A stretch of DNA of 64,000 nucleotides from Alphaproteobacteria bacterium (GTDB lineage: Bacteria > Pseudomonadota > Alphaproteobacteria > Rhodospirillales > WMHbin7), in contig JADGAX010000002.1 of the NCBI GenBank assembly GCA_015231795.1, positions 124,001 through 188,000 on the forward strand, written 5' to 3'. Below, in pieces: positions 41,190 to 51,159 of the stretch. The number at the start of each line of letters is the position of its first letter. Positions within the stretch are counted from its first letter, which is position 1. Position numbers and translations under genes: made by a program. The notes under the pieces were generated by a model, which worked only from the letters and a program-made list of their open reading frames with translations, was not told the DNA's origin and searched no databases.

Positions 41190-42790
41190 CCTCTGCCTCT
41201 ATTCGTAAACTTCGCCAACTTGCCAGTGACCAAACTTTGCAAAGCTGGCTATGGGCGCGACTGATTGGCCGCGAAGCGGCGCCTCCCACCTTCACGGCGC
41301 ACCGCCCGCCCTATCTGGACGATTTGGACCTGGGCGCGCCGCCCCCGCCGACCGATTCCTTTGCCGCGCTCCGTGCTGCACCGCCAACCGGTCCCCTTCG
41401 TCTTGACTTGGCAGGCTTGGCGATTGATCTGCGCCCCGGCCAGGAAGCGGCGCTGTTCGACCACAAGTTCGACGATATCGAACAGCTGCTGGCCCTGCAT
41501 CGATTCGCCTGGATCGATGAGACAACCGACCCCGCCTGGATCGCCGTCATCTGGAACACTTGGCGTCAGCGCTTTCAAACGCCGGATGCCGACTGGCCCT
41601 GGCATCCCTACACGGCGGCCGAGCGGGCCATCAATCTTCTGTCCTTCGCCAAGCGGCATGGCTTGGTGGAACCCTATGCCGACAGTTGGCGCACCCTGGC
41701 GGCGCACGCGCCCGCCATCGCCGCCAAGCTGGAATATTTCGGCCCCCATTACACCGGCAATCATCTGGCCAATAATGGGCGCGGCCTTTACTGCCTGGGC
41801 GTTCATCTGGGCTGGGAGCAGGCGGCAAGACTTGGCGGAACCATTCTGCTTCATGAGGCCAAACGGATTTTCAGCGCCAGCGGCCTGTTGATTGAAGGTT
41901 CAGCGCACTACCATTGTCTGCTGACCAGAAACTATGAGCTGGCGGCGCAGTGGGCCAGGGAGGCACAGCGCCCCGAAGCCGCCGCATTGGCTGAGATCGC
42001 TGCGAAGGCGCGCCATGCCGCGGGCGGATTGCTGCTGGCGGGCGGCCTGCCTTTGATCGGCGACATCTCCCCAGATCTGGCGCCTGCGCGTCTGACTTCG
42101 CATTTCAGCCGGACCGCAGCCGATCTGACCGCCGATGGCTGGCATCGCTTCGAGCATGGCGACTGGTCGATGCTGCTGTACGCGCCGCCCGACGGCTGGC
42201 CGCCGATGCCGGGACATGGACATCAGGATCTTGGCGGTTTCGAGCTGCACTGGAAGGGCATTGCGTTGATTGTCGATCCGGGGCGCGGACGTTACGGGGA
42301 AGATGGCGAGGCGGCACTTTATCGCAGCGCCGCCGTCCATAGCGGCATCACGCTTTCGCGGCAGGATCCCAGGCCCGCCAATCGGCCCTATTATTCGGAT
42401 GCGTTCAGACGCCGGGCAGGTGGCGCGCCTCCCAAGGCAACGGCTTCGTCAAACGCCCTGACCTTGCAGTACGGCATTGGCAGGGCGAACGTCGCGCGCG
42501 TCTTCGCCGCCGACCTTGGCCGCTTTTCCATCAAGGACAATGTCGACGGATGTGGACGTTTTGAGATCGAGCGCGGTTTGGTGATCCCTTTGCCGGTTGA
42601 CATTCAAGGAAACCAGGCCAGCATTCGCACGCCAGCGGGCGATGTTCGCCTGATCGCGGATGCGCCGCTGTCGGCCAGCCAGATCACGCGCTGGACGCGC
42701 TATGGCCAGGGACAGCCCGCCACGCGGATCAGCATCAAACAGGAGGCGCGCCTGCCCTGGCAAGGCCGCCTAAGCCTGGGGGCCGCCTGA
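41186..42790 (+). CDS. Heparinase II/III family protein (first of two)
   Basis: A 534-residue protein with an alpha/alpha-toroid N-terminus (GNHLANNGRGLYCLG, SAHYHCLLTRNYELAAQW) and a C-terminal beta-sandwich (GHGHQDLGGFEL, LIVDPGRGRYG, AAVHSGITL). Heparinase II/III proteins are uronate lyases. Copies in biosynthetic loci, almost always beside asparagine synthase homologues, are thought to act in assembly or length control of uronic-acid glycans. No clear signal peptide is seen, so it may be cytoplasmic. GTG 41186 overlaps the upstream stop. Confidence 0.85.
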   Translation: MTSASIRKLRQLASDQTLQSWLWARLIGREAAPPTFTAHRPPYLDDLDLGAPPPPTDSFAALRAAPPTGPLRLDLAGLAIDLRPGQEAALFDHKFDDIEQLLALHRFAWIDETTDPAWIAVIWNTWRQRFQTPDADWPWHPYTAAERAINLLSFAKRHGLVEPYADSWRTLAAHAPAIAAKLEYFGPHYTGNHLANNGRGLYCLGVHLGWEQAARLGGTILLHEAKRIFSASGLLIEGSAHYHCLLTRNYELAAQWAREAQRPEAAALAEIAAKARHAAGGLLLAGGLPLIGDISPDLAPARLTSHFSRTAADLTADGWHRFEHGDWSMLLYAPPDGWPPMPGHGHQDLGGFELHWKGIALIVDPGRGRYGEDGEAALYRSAAVHSGITLSRQDPRPANRPYYSDAFRRRAGGAPPKATASSNALTLQYGIGRANVARVFAADLGRFSIKDNVDGCGRFEIERGLVIPLPVDIQGNQASIRTPAGDVRLIADAPLSASQITRWTRYGQGQPATRISIKQEARLPWQGRLSLGAA

Positions 42791-42791
42791 C

Positions 42792-44651
42792 ATGTGCGGT
42801 TTGGCCGGTCTGTTCCTGCCCTTGGGCGTTGCGCCAGTCGCGGCGAACATGGACGCCATGCTGGGCGTTCTGGCCCATCGCGGCCCAGATGGCGAAGGGC
42901 GTTACACCAGCCCGGATCATCGCTTCCAGGCGGGTTTTCGCCGTCTGGCCATCATCGATCTGGCGACCGGCCAGCAACCCCTGACCGCCCAGGGGCGCGT
43001 CTTGATGGGCAATGGCGAAATCTACAATTACCGCGAATTGCGCCAGCGTTTTTCCTCGTACGCCTACACGACGGAAGGCGACATGGAAACCGCCCTGGCG
43101 GCCTATGACGCCTTAGGCGGCGCATTCGTTCACGAACTTAACGGCATGTACGGCATCGCCCTTTACGACCGGGGGCGACTGCTGCTGCTGCGTGATCGGC
43201 TGGGCATCAAGCCGCTTTATTGGACCAGACTGTCGAATGGCGGCATTCTGTTCGCGTCGGAACCCAAGGCCCTGTTCGCCTCGGGCCTTCTGTCGCCAGA
43301 AGTCGATGAATCAAGCGTTACCGCCTATCTCGCGCATGGCTATGTGCCCGCCCCGGCCACCTTGTACAAGGGGATCTACAAACTGCCGCCCGCCACTTTG
43401 ATGACGGTGGAGCAGAATGGGGAAATCCGTTTTGAGCGCTATTGGCGGGCCAAGCCCAGCCAGCCGCCCCAGGAGGCCAAGAGCGAATTGCTGGCCTTGC
43501 TCGATGAAGCGGTGCGGCTGCAATTGCGCAGCGACGTGCCGGTGGGAGCGCTTTTGTCGGGCGGCATCGATTCCGGCCTGCTGGTCGCCCTGGCGGCCCG
43601 TCAGTCCGAGCGCCAGCTTAAAACCTATACCGTGCGCTTCGCGGGCGCTTCCTACGACGAATCGCCCCTGGCCGCCAAGGTAGCCGAAAGATACGGCACG
43701 CAACATCATTTGATCGATGTGGAAGCGGGCGACGTCGCCAAGTCCTTGCCTCGTCTGGCTTGGCATTGCGATGAGCCGCTGGCCGACGCCAGCTTGCTGC
43801 CCAACCAGATGATCGAGGATGTTCTGGGCCGCGAGATACGGGTGGCGCTGAACGGAACCGGCGGCGACGAGCTGTTCGCAGGCTACGGACGCTATTTCCA
43901 ACTGCCGGTCGAACGGCGCTATCTGAAACTGCCCACCGTTCTGCGCAAGGGCATGATCGAACCCATAACCGGACTTCTTGATCCGCATCTGGCCTTTCGC
44001 CTGAAGCGAGCCGGTTTGATCGGTAAGAATCCGGGGAAATATCTGTGGGCGCATTCCACCCAGTTTCCGTCGCACTTTCTAGAACTGATCGGCCATGCCC
44101 GCTCGTTGCCTGCCCCGGCGCACTCGGCCTTCGCCGACGAGTGGGAAGGTGATGCGCAGGCAGGTTTGCTGTGGGCCGACATCAACACCTATCTGCCGGA
44201 AGATTTGCTGTTGCTGTTGGACCGTACCAGCATGGCAGCCAGCGTGGAAGGGCGCGTGCCCTATCTGGATCACCGGCTAGTCGAGATGGCGCTGTCGCTA
44301 CCGCAAAGCCTGCGCACGCCGGGTGGGCGGCAAAAGGGCCTGGAACGCGCCATGGCCGAAGGTTTGTTGCCTGCTGAAATCATCGATGCGCCCAAGCAGG
44401 GCTTTGCGTCGCCGGTGCCAAAATGGATGGCGGGACCCTTGGGCGCAACCGCCCAAAAATTGTTGACGCGTAAAAGAAGCCTGGAGCGCGGCTGGTGGAC
44501 GGCGATGGGGATCGAGCGTCTTTGCGCCGAACCCGCGCGTCACGCCTTTCGCATCTATCAGCTTTTGATGTTGGAACTGGCCGTGCGACTGCATGTGGAA
44601 GCGCCTTGTCTGGATGCGCCGGATTTCGGACTTGAGGAGTTGATCGGTTGA
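42792..44651 (+). CDS. asnB: Asparagine synthase (glutamine-hydrolysing) homologue (first of two)
   Basis: A 619-residue AsnB-type enzyme. Cys2 (MCGLAG) is the class II glutaminase nucleophile, with HRGPDGEGRY and GEIYNYREL in the N-terminal domain. The synthetase domain has the PP-loop LLSGGIDSGLL at about residue 256 and GTGGDELFAGYGRY. In glycan loci these proteins probably amidate a uronic or ulosonic acid carboxyl and do not serve asparagine supply. It begins 1 base after the heparinase gene; the paralogue at 55148 is beside the second heparinase. Confidence 0.9.
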   Translation: MCGLAGLFLPLGVAPVAANMDAMLGVLAHRGPDGEGRYTSPDHRFQAGFRRLAIIDLATGQQPLTAQGRVLMGNGEIYNYRELRQRFSSYAYTTEGDMETALAAYDALGGAFVHELNGMYGIALYDRGRLLLLRDRLGIKPLYWTRLSNGGILFASEPKALFASGLLSPEVDESSVTAYLAHGYVPAPATLYKGIYKLPPATLMTVEQNGEIRFERYWRAKPSQPPQEAKSELLALLDEAVRLQLRSDVPVGALLSGGIDSGLLVALAARQSERQLKTYTVRFAGASYDESPLAAKVAERYGTQHHLIDVEAGDVAKSLPRLAWHCDEPLADASLLPNQMIEDVLGREIRVALNGTGGDELFAGYGRYFQLPVERRYLKLPTVLRKGMIEPITGLLDPHLAFRLKRAGLIGKNPGKYLWAHSTQFPSHFLELIGHARSLPAPAHSAFADEWEGDAQAGLLWADINTYLPEDLLLLLDRTSMAASVEGRVPYLDHRLVEMALSLPQSLRTPGGRQKGLERAMAEGLLPAEIIDAPKQGFASPVPKWMAGPLGATAQKLLTRKRSLERGWWTAMGIERLCAEPARHAFRIYQLLMLELAVRLHVEAPCLDAPDFGLEELIG

Positions 44652-45637
44652 GCCAAACGGTAAGCGTCATCATTCCCGCCTGGCGATCCGCCGCCACAAT
44701 CGGGCGCGCTTTGCGATCGGTCGCCGCTCAGACGGTCAAGCCTTTGGAAGTCATCGTCATCGACGACGGATCGGACGACGGCTCCTTCGAGGCGGCCGAG
44801 GCCTGCCGCGAGATGATGAACGGCATCCATCTTGTGGTGATCCGCCAAGACAACAAGGGAGCGGGAGCGGCCCGCAACGCCGGGGTGCGGGCTGCGAAGG
44901 GCGAATGGCTGGCCTTCCTCGACGCCGATGACGAATGGCTGCCAAACAAGTTGGAGCGCTCGCTGGCGCATGCCGAAGGGGCCAGCCTGATCGCGCACGA
45001 CTATATCGAGGTCAAGGGCGGACATGAGACGCCTATGGATTGCACGCGCCATTTTAGGGCCGCAGAGGATCCCTTTGCGGCGCTGATGTTGCGCGGATTC
45101 ATTCCTTCAATCACCGTTCTGGCCAGACGCGCCGATGTGCTGGCGGTCGGCGGCTTCGAAGAAAGCCTGCCCGCCGCCCAGGATTACGATTTGTGGTTGA
45201 AGCTGCTTTCATTGCCGGATGCGCGCCTCGCCATGTTTCCCGAAGCCTTGGCGCGCTATTACGTATCGGGAACCGGAATCACCAGCCAGGTCGAGCAGCG
45301 CAGACGTTGCTCAATGCGGGTTCTGATGAGGCACCTGGAGCAACTGTCGTCGCGCCCCAACGCCTTGCTCACGGCCTGGCGGCGCGTGATGATCATCCAT
45401 TACGAAGCCTTGGCGGCGCACAGGGAGCAAGGCAAGCGCTTAGCCGCCCTTATTTCTCTACGCCACCTTCCCATAAGCATGATTCGACCTTTATTGGCGT
45501 TGCGCGGCGCAGAGCTGGCACTGGTTCACGGGTTGGCCGTTACGACGGCCTATCTTTGGTTTAGCCGTGGTTACTATATGGAAAAGCTGTCGGTTTTTTC
45601 GCAGTTCCTGCTTCCAAAGATGACTGGGTTTTTCTGA
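44648..45637 (+). CDS. Family 2 glycosyltransferase
   Basis: A 329-residue GT2 with VSVIIPAWRSAATIGRAL, VIDDGSDDGSFE, GAGAARNAGVRAAKGEW and the DXD motif FLDADDEW. The C-terminal GGFEESLPAAQDYDLWLKL is typical of inverting transferases of O-antigen loci. TTG 44648 overlaps the asnB stop. Donor and acceptor unknown. It closes the first heparinase/AsnB module and is followed by the membrane GT-C pair. Confidence 0.9.
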   Translation: MSQTVSVIIPAWRSAATIGRALRSVAAQTVKPLEVIVIDDGSDDGSFEAAEACREMMNGIHLVVIRQDNKGAGAARNAGVRAAKGEWLAFLDADDEWLPNKLERSLAHAEGASLIAHDYIEVKGGHETPMDCTRHFRAAEDPFAALMLRGFIPSITVLARRADVLAVGGFEESLPAAQDYDLWLKLLSLPDARLAMFPEALARYYVSGTGITSQVEQRRRCSMRVLMRHLEQLSSRPNALLTAWRRVMIIHYEALAAHREQGKRLAALISLRHLPISMIRPLLALRGAELALVHGLAVTTAYLWFSRGYYMEKLSVFSQFLLPKMTGFF

Positions 45638-45639
45638 TC

Positions 45640-47565
45640 ATGATCGCAACCATTTTCACTCTGACTTGCGCATGCGTTTTTCTTGGCCTTGGCTGGCCTA
45701 TCGCGACACGGCTTGACCCAGAAAGGCGCCTAACGCCGACCGAACGCGCGCTCTCCGGTTTTTTAATAGGCGTTTTGATACTTAGCCTGTTGGTTGGCGT
45801 TACGGGACGCTTCCGTCTGGATGCCCTCAGCATGGGCGGGCTTGGCGCCTGTTTGTCGCTGCTTTCCTTGCCTGGACTAAGGGCTCTTCCCTGGAAACAT
45901 TTCGTCCACGAGCTTGGCAAGGGATCGCGCTGGCTCACCCTTCTTCTCTTGCTGGTCTGTCTGTCTTCATTCCTGCAAGGCCTAGCTCCGCCCAATGACT
46001 ACGATAGTTTGATGTATCACCTCGCAGTTCCAAAATCAGACATCGAGCGTGGCTTCATCGCCCCAGACTGGGCAAGAGGAATGCCTCATGCCATGTTCCC
46101 CGATCTGGTCGGAAACTTGTCGCGTTTCGCGCTGGCTCTTGCGGGCGAGCAGGCTGCACAGCCTATGGCGGCTCTTTTGGGCATGGCGGCAACTTGCGGA
46201 GCCGGCCTGTTAGCCATCAGGGTTGGACTCAGCACGAATGGCGCGCTGCTGGCCGCTCTGATTTTCGCTTCGGTGCGAGCGGTCGTCTGGGAAATGGGGA
46301 CCGTCGAGGTCGACGTTCCTTTGGCAGCCAGCGCCGCCGCCGCCCTGATCGTGCTGCTCGCAAGCCGACCACACCCAAAGCTGGGTCTAATGCTTCTGCT
46401 GGGGATCATGCTAGGCATAGGTTTCAACACCAAGTATCAGGGCGGCCTGGTCGCCGTGGCGTTGGCCCTGATCCCCGTCTATGACTGGATGCAGCGAAAG
46501 ACGTCCTTTGCAGCGCTGGTCGTCATGGGCGCAAGCGCGTTGGTGGTTTTCGCTCCACACATGTACGCCAATTGGAGCATCACCGGAAATCCTGTCTTTC
46601 CGATGGTCAACAAAATTTTCGTGCCAGATGGCGTCGCCTTCTACCAGGATTACAATCTGACCTACGGAACAGGGCGCAACTTTGTCGATTTCCTTATGGC
46701 GCCCTGGACATTGTCGATCGCTCCCATGCAATTGTTCGATGGCATGGTTTTAGGCGCGCCGGTCTTCATGGCGCTGATGCCTGGCCTTTTGGCGTCGCGC
46801 AAGCAGTTGACGAATTTGGGGCCAATATTCGCTTTTGTCGTCGGCTATTTTGCGCTCTGGTTCTACGTTCAGCCACAGCAAGTTCGCTTTTTGATTCCAG
46901 CGACGCCAGCCCTGTCTGCCCTGGCGGGAGCAGGAGCGCTTTGTCTGTGGCAAGCCTCAAAGACCTCTGCGGCCAAGCGGCTGGGTGTCATTTGCGTATT
47001 TTTGCTTCTTGGCCTCAATGAGGCGATGTTCGTCGGCATCTATAGTCTGCTTCGCCTGCCGGCGGCACTTGGATTTGTAAGCCCTCTTGATTATCACGCC
47101 AAGACGCCGACCCTGCAAGGCGCCAACTATGCCACCTGCGTGTACATTACGGAGAATTTGAAGCCTGGCGAACGTTATCTGTCGCTTCTGGGACCCCATT
47201 CTTATTATTGTCCGCAGATCCAAACGCAGTTGCGCTATTTTAAGGACGAAGAACGTGACTGGCTGTGGGACAAACCTCGCCACAAGATTGGCTTTACAGA
47301 CTTTCTGGCTAGGCTGGAAAAACAGGACATCCGTTTTGTTATCGTACCGGTGGCTGGCGAGAACCGTCGCAACGACACAGGCGCCCCGGTTTCTGTAGCC
47401 ATCGATTTCAACGAATCTAGATTTGGCCCTTTCATTGAACCCGCAATCAGACGCTTGACCCCAGTTGCGACGGAGCGCTTTTCCGCCGTCTACGACGGTG
47501 CGCAGGTGCTGAAAGCCATGCGCGACATGCATTCAAGCGGCGATTATGCAGGCGAAGCCAGATGA
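45640..47565 (+). CDS. Multi-pass membrane GT-C-type glycosyltransferase (first of two)
   Basis: A 641-residue integral membrane protein with about ten hydrophobic segments. After the second or third helix comes LAPPNDYDSLMYHLAVPK (about residues 111-128), an acidic periplasmic-loop motif seen in GT-C enzymes that use polyprenyl-phosphate sugars. A 170-residue periplasmic C-terminus follows. The paralogue at 48758 carries LAPPADGDSMAYHFARIK at the same place. These probably decorate the glycan or a protein on the periplasmic side, using sugars loaded by the DPM1-like GT2s at 38898 or 54402. Confidence 0.75.
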   Translation: MIATIFTLTCACVFLGLGWPIATRLDPERRLTPTERALSGFLIGVLILSLLVGVTGRFRLDALSMGGLGACLSLLSLPGLRALPWKHFVHELGKGSRWLTLLLLLVCLSSFLQGLAPPNDYDSLMYHLAVPKSDIERGFIAPDWARGMPHAMFPDLVGNLSRFALALAGEQAAQPMAALLGMAATCGAGLLAIRVGLSTNGALLAALIFASVRAVVWEMGTVEVDVPLAASAAAALIVLLASRPHPKLGLMLLLGIMLGIGFNTKYQGGLVAVALALIPVYDWMQRKTSFAALVVMGASALVVFAPHMYANWSITGNPVFPMVNKIFVPDGVAFYQDYNLTYGTGRNFVDFLMAPWTLSIAPMQLFDGMVLGAPVFMALMPGLLASRKQLTNLGPIFAFVVGYFALWFYVQPQQVRFLIPATPALSALAGAGALCLWQASKTSAAKRLGVICVFLLLGLNEAMFVGIYSLLRLPAALGFVSPLDYHAKTPTLQGANYATCVYITENLKPGERYLSLLGPHSYYCPQIQTQLRYFKDEERDWLWDKPRHKIGFTDFLARLEKQDIRFVIVPVAGENRRNDTGAPVSVAIDFNESRFGPFIEPAIRRLTPVATERFSAVYDGAQVLKAMRDMHSSGDYAGEAR

Positions 47566-48761
47566 AACAACCCTGCCGCATCCTCGTCAACGCGCTGCAC
47601 GCCAAGACCGGCGGCGGCATAACCTATCTTCAAGCCATGCTGCCCAGACTGGCGGCAAGAAGCGATATTGAACTGCATCTGGCGATCCATGAAAGCCAGC
47701 TGGAGCAGTTTCCCGATAACCTGCCCAACGTGAAGCGTCACATTTCAATATTCAAGGATGGCTTTCTCCGCCGATTGATGTGGGAGCAATTCGTTCTGCC
47801 TGCTATTGCCTGGCAACAGGCGGATGTTACTTTCTCGCCTGCCAATTTCGGCCCGTTGTTCGCGCCCAGGCCCGTCGTGCTGCTCCGCAATGCCTTGGGC
47901 GTGGCCGATCATGATAAGCGCTTCGTAAAGCAGATGTATTGGAAGGCGCTAGGCGCTGTGACTTGGCTGTCGCTGGCCTTGGCGCCAAAAGCGATCGCCG
48001 TGTCGGCCTATGCAAAGCGACATTTGGCCTTTGGCTTCGCAAGCAAGGTGTCGGTCGTGCATCACGGCGTTGATGCGGGCCAGTTCATGCCGCCAGAAAG
48101 CAGCCGCCAAGACTATATCCTTGCCGTGGGCGATTTGACGGTGCAGAAGAATTTTCATACGCTGATCGAAGCCGTCGCACAGCTTCCCGGTCAGCGCTTA
48201 CTGATCGCTGGCAAGATGATCGATCTTGTCTATGCCCGCCAGATTGAGGATCAGATCAAGCGCCTGGGGCTGAACGACAGAGTAATCCTGCTGGGCGGCG
48301 TATCGCGCGAGAGGCTGGCAGAGCTTTACGGGGAATGCAAAGCGTTCGCCTTTTCCTCGACGGTTGAGACCTTTGGCAATCCACTTCTAGAGGCCATGGC
48401 TAGCGGCTGTCCCATCCTTTGCTCGAACGCGGCCGCCATGCCAGAGATCCTGGGGGGAGCGGGTCTGCTGGTAGAAGCCCAGGATGCAAAAGCCTGGGAG
48501 CAGGCCCTTGCAAGGCTATTCGCCGATCCCGGGCTTTCTACAAGGCTGTCTTTGATGGCCCTGGCTCGCGCCAAGGACTTTTCCTGGGACGTGACCGCCC
48601 TACAAACAGCCTCTCTCCTGGCGGAGGCCAAAGGCGCTGGGTCGCCGCGTGACAAAATTGAGTTTGCGGCCTGGCTGTGGGTGGTGTTTATGCTGGGCGC
48701 TTATTTGTCGCAATTCCTGAATTTTCTACCGGCTATCAGCGCGGCGTTATCTGTTTCATGA
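47562..48761 (+). CDS. Family 4 (GT-B) glycosyltransferase
   Basis: A 399-residue GT4: N-terminal NALHAKTGGGITYLQAML, central SAYAKRHLAF and VVHHGVDAGQF, and the donor-binding GGVSRERLAELY then SSTVETFGNPLLEAMASGCPILCSN with the EX7E-type glutamates. A hydrophobic stretch near the C-terminus (WLWVVFMLGAYLSQFLNF) may tether it to the membrane. It lies between the two GT-C paralogues and overlaps both. Confidence 0.88.
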   Translation: MKQPCRILVNALHAKTGGGITYLQAMLPRLAARSDIELHLAIHESQLEQFPDNLPNVKRHISIFKDGFLRRLMWEQFVLPAIAWQQADVTFSPANFGPLFAPRPVVLLRNALGVADHDKRFVKQMYWKALGAVTWLSLALAPKAIAVSAYAKRHLAFGFASKVSVVHHGVDAGQFMPPESSRQDYILAVGDLTVQKNFHTLIEAVAQLPGQRLLIAGKMIDLVYARQIEDQIKRLGLNDRVILLGGVSRERLAELYGECKAFAFSSTVETFGNPLLEAMASGCPILCSNAAAMPEILGGAGLLVEAQDAKAWEQALARLFADPGLSTRLSLMALARAKDFSWDVTALQTASLLAEAKGAGSPRDKIEFAAWLWVVFMLGAYLSQFLNFLPAISAALSVS

Positions 48762-50731
48762 TTCTTTCGGGACTGACGGTTGGCCTGGAAATGTTATCCT
48801 GTGTCGGGCTAGGCGCACTGGCCTTGAGGCTGATGGGATTGCAAGCATCCATTCCCTCAATCGAGAGGCTGTCCTGGACTTTTGCGCTTGGCTTCGGCCT
48901 TTTATCCTTGTTGGTCTTTCCCCTGGCGCTACTTGGATGGATCAGTCAGGGGCATTTGATTTTATTGCTCGCTGGTTGCGCAGCTGGCTTGCCCTTTCTT
49001 TCTCATTCCTTCTGGTTGCGCCCTCATCTCGGCGGGAATCCGCTTTCTCTTTTTCTTGCAGCCCTCCTTGTGCTGGTGCTGGTCTTACATCTAGTCGGCG
49101 GGTTAGCCCCGCCAGCAGATGGCGACAGCATGGCTTACCACTTCGCCCGCATCAAGCAGACGGCGCTTCAGGGCCAATTGGTCTTTCTGCCGCAAGCGGT
49201 CGAGGGTGCGGCGCCGATGATGGCCCACATGACCTACCTGCCCGCCTACATTCTTGGCGGCGAACGGGCTATGACCCTTTGGACCACCGCCAGCGGGCTG
49301 ATGACCAGCCTGTTCTTTTATGCCGTCGTCAGACGCTGGCTTACCCCACCACTTTCTTTGCTGTTGACGCTTATATTGCTGACGACGCCCGCCGTTGTCT
49401 TCGGCACTTCGTCGGGTCAGGTGGAAATTCGCAACGCCCAGTTCGTGATGCTGAGCGCGCTGGCAGTTATGCAATCGAGAAGTGATCGTCGATGGCATTG
49501 GCTGGTTCTTGCTGGGCTAAGCGCTGGGTTCTTCGCCGGGTCCAAAGTATTTGGATTGTTGTGGGTTGGAGCCGCAGGTTTAACGATCATCTGGCGGCGC
49601 GATTGGCTGAAGGCAGGAACGATCTTCGGCCTTTCGGCCCTGTTGTCCGCCTGCCCGTGGTATTTATGGAACGTCTTTGAAGCTGGAGACCCCCTGTTTC
49701 CGATGCTTTATCGGATTCTGGGCATGCCGGACGGACCCTATTGGACGGCTGGCCACCTAAATGATCTGCTGACCCATTTGCGGGCCACTGAACAACCAGC
49801 GCCACCCACTTTGGGCTGGTTCCTGGCCTACCCCTTTCTGGCGACGTTAAAGGGATTTCAGGTTTGGGAGTCTGGGCGCACGGGATTGGGCGTTTTCTGC
49901 CTGCTGGCTCTGCCCTTTTCGCTAGCTGGGGCATGGTTTCGCCTTGCCAGGCCTGGGCAAAGCCCTTTATGGACCATTGCTTGGCTTGTCCTCTTGTTCT
50001 ACGCGCTGTGGTTCTTTTTCGGCACTGCGCAGCGGATCCGGCACCTTCTGCCTCTTTACCCTCTGCTGCTTCTTATTATGGGCGTCGCCGCCTTTCACTA
50101 CGCCAACAATCTTCGTCCATACAAACCGCTTCTGGGAGCGACATTGGCGGTTATTGCCATTCAGACAGGCGGGTTAATCCTATTTGCCCTGTCGCCATTG
50201 AAATATCAATTGTCGAACGAACCACGTTCGGCTTTCCTTGAACGCTCGATTTCCTTTTACGGGATCGTCCCTTGGATCAATGAAAATCTTGCGTCAAGCG
50301 ACCGGTTGCTGATCGATCAGCGCCAATTGCTCTATCATCTGAACATTCCCTATTTCTTCGCCCACCCACTCCATCAAGCCAGAATAGACCTGCGGCCAGA
50401 TCAGCCGAATAACCCCGAGGCGCGCTGGCGTGAAATGCAGGGCTTGGGGATTACACATGCCCTGATAACGCCGTCCTTGTCCCAAAACGGCGCCAATTCC
50501 TCTATTCACCGCGCTTTTGCGACTTTCACTGAGTCCGGCTGCGCCAGTCTAATGCATGCCGAAGACGGCTATACCTTTGCTTCTAGAACGCTTTCCGGCC
50601 TCGTCAAATGGCAAGAGCGCTTAGAGATTTATCGCCTGACCCCACTTTCCTGCCCTATTGAGGCAAACTTGCAAAAATTGCCCGATACCGCTACAAACTC
50701 CCTGATTCCCAACGAAGAGAGCCGCAAATGA
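48758..50731 (+). CDS. Multi-pass membrane GT-C-type glycosyltransferase (second)
   Basis: A 657-residue membrane protein with about a dozen hydrophobic segments and a soluble C-terminus. The GT-C acidic loop reads LAPPADGDSMAYHFARIK. The overall layout parallels the protein at 45640. The open frame extends to 48677, but ATG 48758 gives the standard 4-base overlap with the GT4 stop and a hydrophobic N-terminus (MILSGLTVGLEMLSCVGLG). Alternative: a polymerase-like protein, although the DXD-like loop favours GT-C. Confidence 0.72.
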   Translation: MILSGLTVGLEMLSCVGLGALALRLMGLQASIPSIERLSWTFALGFGLLSLLVFPLALLGWISQGHLILLLAGCAAGLPFLSHSFWLRPHLGGNPLSLFLAALLVLVLVLHLVGGLAPPADGDSMAYHFARIKQTALQGQLVFLPQAVEGAAPMMAHMTYLPAYILGGERAMTLWTTASGLMTSLFFYAVVRRWLTPPLSLLLTLILLTTPAVVFGTSSGQVEIRNAQFVMLSALAVMQSRSDRRWHWLVLAGLSAGFFAGSKVFGLLWVGAAGLTIIWRRDWLKAGTIFGLSALLSACPWYLWNVFEAGDPLFPMLYRILGMPDGPYWTAGHLNDLLTHLRATEQPAPPTLGWFLAYPFLATLKGFQVWESGRTGLGVFCLLALPFSLAGAWFRLARPGQSPLWTIAWLVLLFYALWFFFGTAQRIRHLLPLYPLLLLIMGVAAFHYANNLRPYKPLLGATLAVIAIQTGGLILFALSPLKYQLSNEPRSAFLERSISFYGIVPWINENLASSDRLLIDQRQLLYHLNIPYFFAHPLHQARIDLRPDQPNNPEARWREMQGLGITHALITPSLSQNGANSSIHRAFATFTESGCASLMHAEDGYTFASRTLSGLVKWQERLEIYRLTPLSCPIEANLQKLPDTATNSLIPNEESRK

Positions 50732-51159
50732 CCGTACATCTCCGCCCCGTTACCCCAGAAGAGCGCGCAGGCTGGCCCAAGGACGTCATCGTTCCCTTGG
50801 AAAAGCCCTTCGTTGACGACCGCGGCGCCATTCAGCCGCTGGTCGACGTGCCGATGGAAAGCTGCGTGCTGATCCAGTCCAAAAAGGGCACGGTCAGGGC
50901 CAACCACGTCCACACCACCGACTGGCATTACTGCTATGTGCTGGACGGCGAGATCGACTATTACCATCGTCCGCACGGTTCCAGCGAAACGCCCGAGAAG
51001 ATCACCATCGTCAAGGGCCAGATGTTCTTCACCCCGCCCGAAGTGGACCATGCCATGGTTTTCACCAAGGACACCTCGTTCCTGACCTGGGGCCGCAATT
51101 CCCGCGCCCAGGAAGTGTATGAGGCCGACATCCGGCGCATTCCGCCCATCAATCCGTGA
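50728..51159 (+). CDS. Cupin-domain sugar-nucleotide epimerase/isomerase-like protein
   Basis: A 143-residue single cupin. RANHVHTTDWHYCYVLDGEIDYY carries the paired His/Glu-type metal motif, and TPPEVDHAMVF the second motif. Similar small cupins (RmlC/FdtA-like or WxcM-like) epimerise or isomerise keto-sugar nucleotides. It precedes a sugar C-methyltransferase and an epimerase/decarboxylase and overlaps each neighbour by 4 bases, so it very likely belongs to one deoxysugar pathway. Confidence 0.75.
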   Translation: MTVHLRPVTPEERAGWPKDVIVPLEKPFVDDRGAIQPLVDVPMESCVLIQSKKGTVRANHVHTTDWHYCYVLDGEIDYYHRPHGSSETPEKITIVKGQMFFTPPEVDHAMVFTKDTSFLTWGRNSRAQEVYEADIRRIPPINP

